Below are positions 5,118 through 5,124 of a stretch of DNA of 5,124 nt, piece after piece (the first letter of the stretch is position 1; each line of letters opens with the position of its first letter). The position numbers were made by a program, and so were the translations under genes. This stretch comes from an uncultured Eubacteriales bacterium (GTDB lineage Bacteria; Bacillota; Clostridia; Oscillospirales; Oscillospiraceae): assembly GCA_900550705.1 (NCBI GenBank), contig URTG01000132.1, positions 1 through 5,124 on the forward strand. The letters run 5' to 3'. Under the pieces are notes generated by a model. It was not told where the DNA came from and did not search any database. It worked only from the letters and a program-made list of their open reading frames with translations.

Positions 5118-5124
5118 GTTGATT

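Overview
The window reads as chromosomal DNA of a gut-type Clostridia bacterium, most likely from the Oscillospiraceae/Flavonifractor neighbourhood. This is inferred from protein resemblance (a two-gene TIGR03960/DUF2344 radical SAM pair, a clostridial Old Yellow Enzyme-type reductase, a YesN-like AraC regulator), strong GGAGG ribosome binding sites and sigma-A-like promoters. No species can be fixed from the sequence alone. All five genes I support lie on the minus strand, so transcription runs from high to low coordinates. No stretch longer than about 300 bases lacks a gene.

Region 4910-5124 is a non-coding control region. It holds a good sigma-A promoter (TTGTCA-N17-TACAAT) placed between two copies of a 43-bp hairpin repeat (38 of 43 positions identical), and a third, unrelated perfect palindrome at the edge. 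Region 2503-4909 is a GC-rich two-gene operon. The first gene encodes a 583-aa radical SAM protein with a Cx3Cx2C cluster motif, and the second a 220-aa DUF2344 protein whose start overlaps the first gene's stop by 8 bases. In many Firmicutes these two genes precede rng and rplU; here they do not.

Just after the DUF2344 stop the base composition falls sharply. The next gene (2272-2448) is a previously unlisted 58-aa two-helix membrane protein with an excellent ribosome binding site. It is followed by a small GGAACCGTCCCC-type hairpin.

Region 1-2250 is a lower-GC regulator/enzyme module. A 418-aa AraC-family regulator, which looks like a YesN-type response regulator without its receiver domain, ends in a clear intrinsic terminator. 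After it comes a gene with its own leader for an FMN-dependent NADH:flavin oxidoreductase of the Old Yellow Enzyme/dienoyl-CoA reductase/BaiCD type, cut by the window edge at residue 245. The likely logic is that the regulator senses a compound directly and switches on a reductase acting on an unsaturated carbonyl substrate. The substrate is not readable from the sequence. The composition step suggests that the module and the radical SAM operon have different histories.
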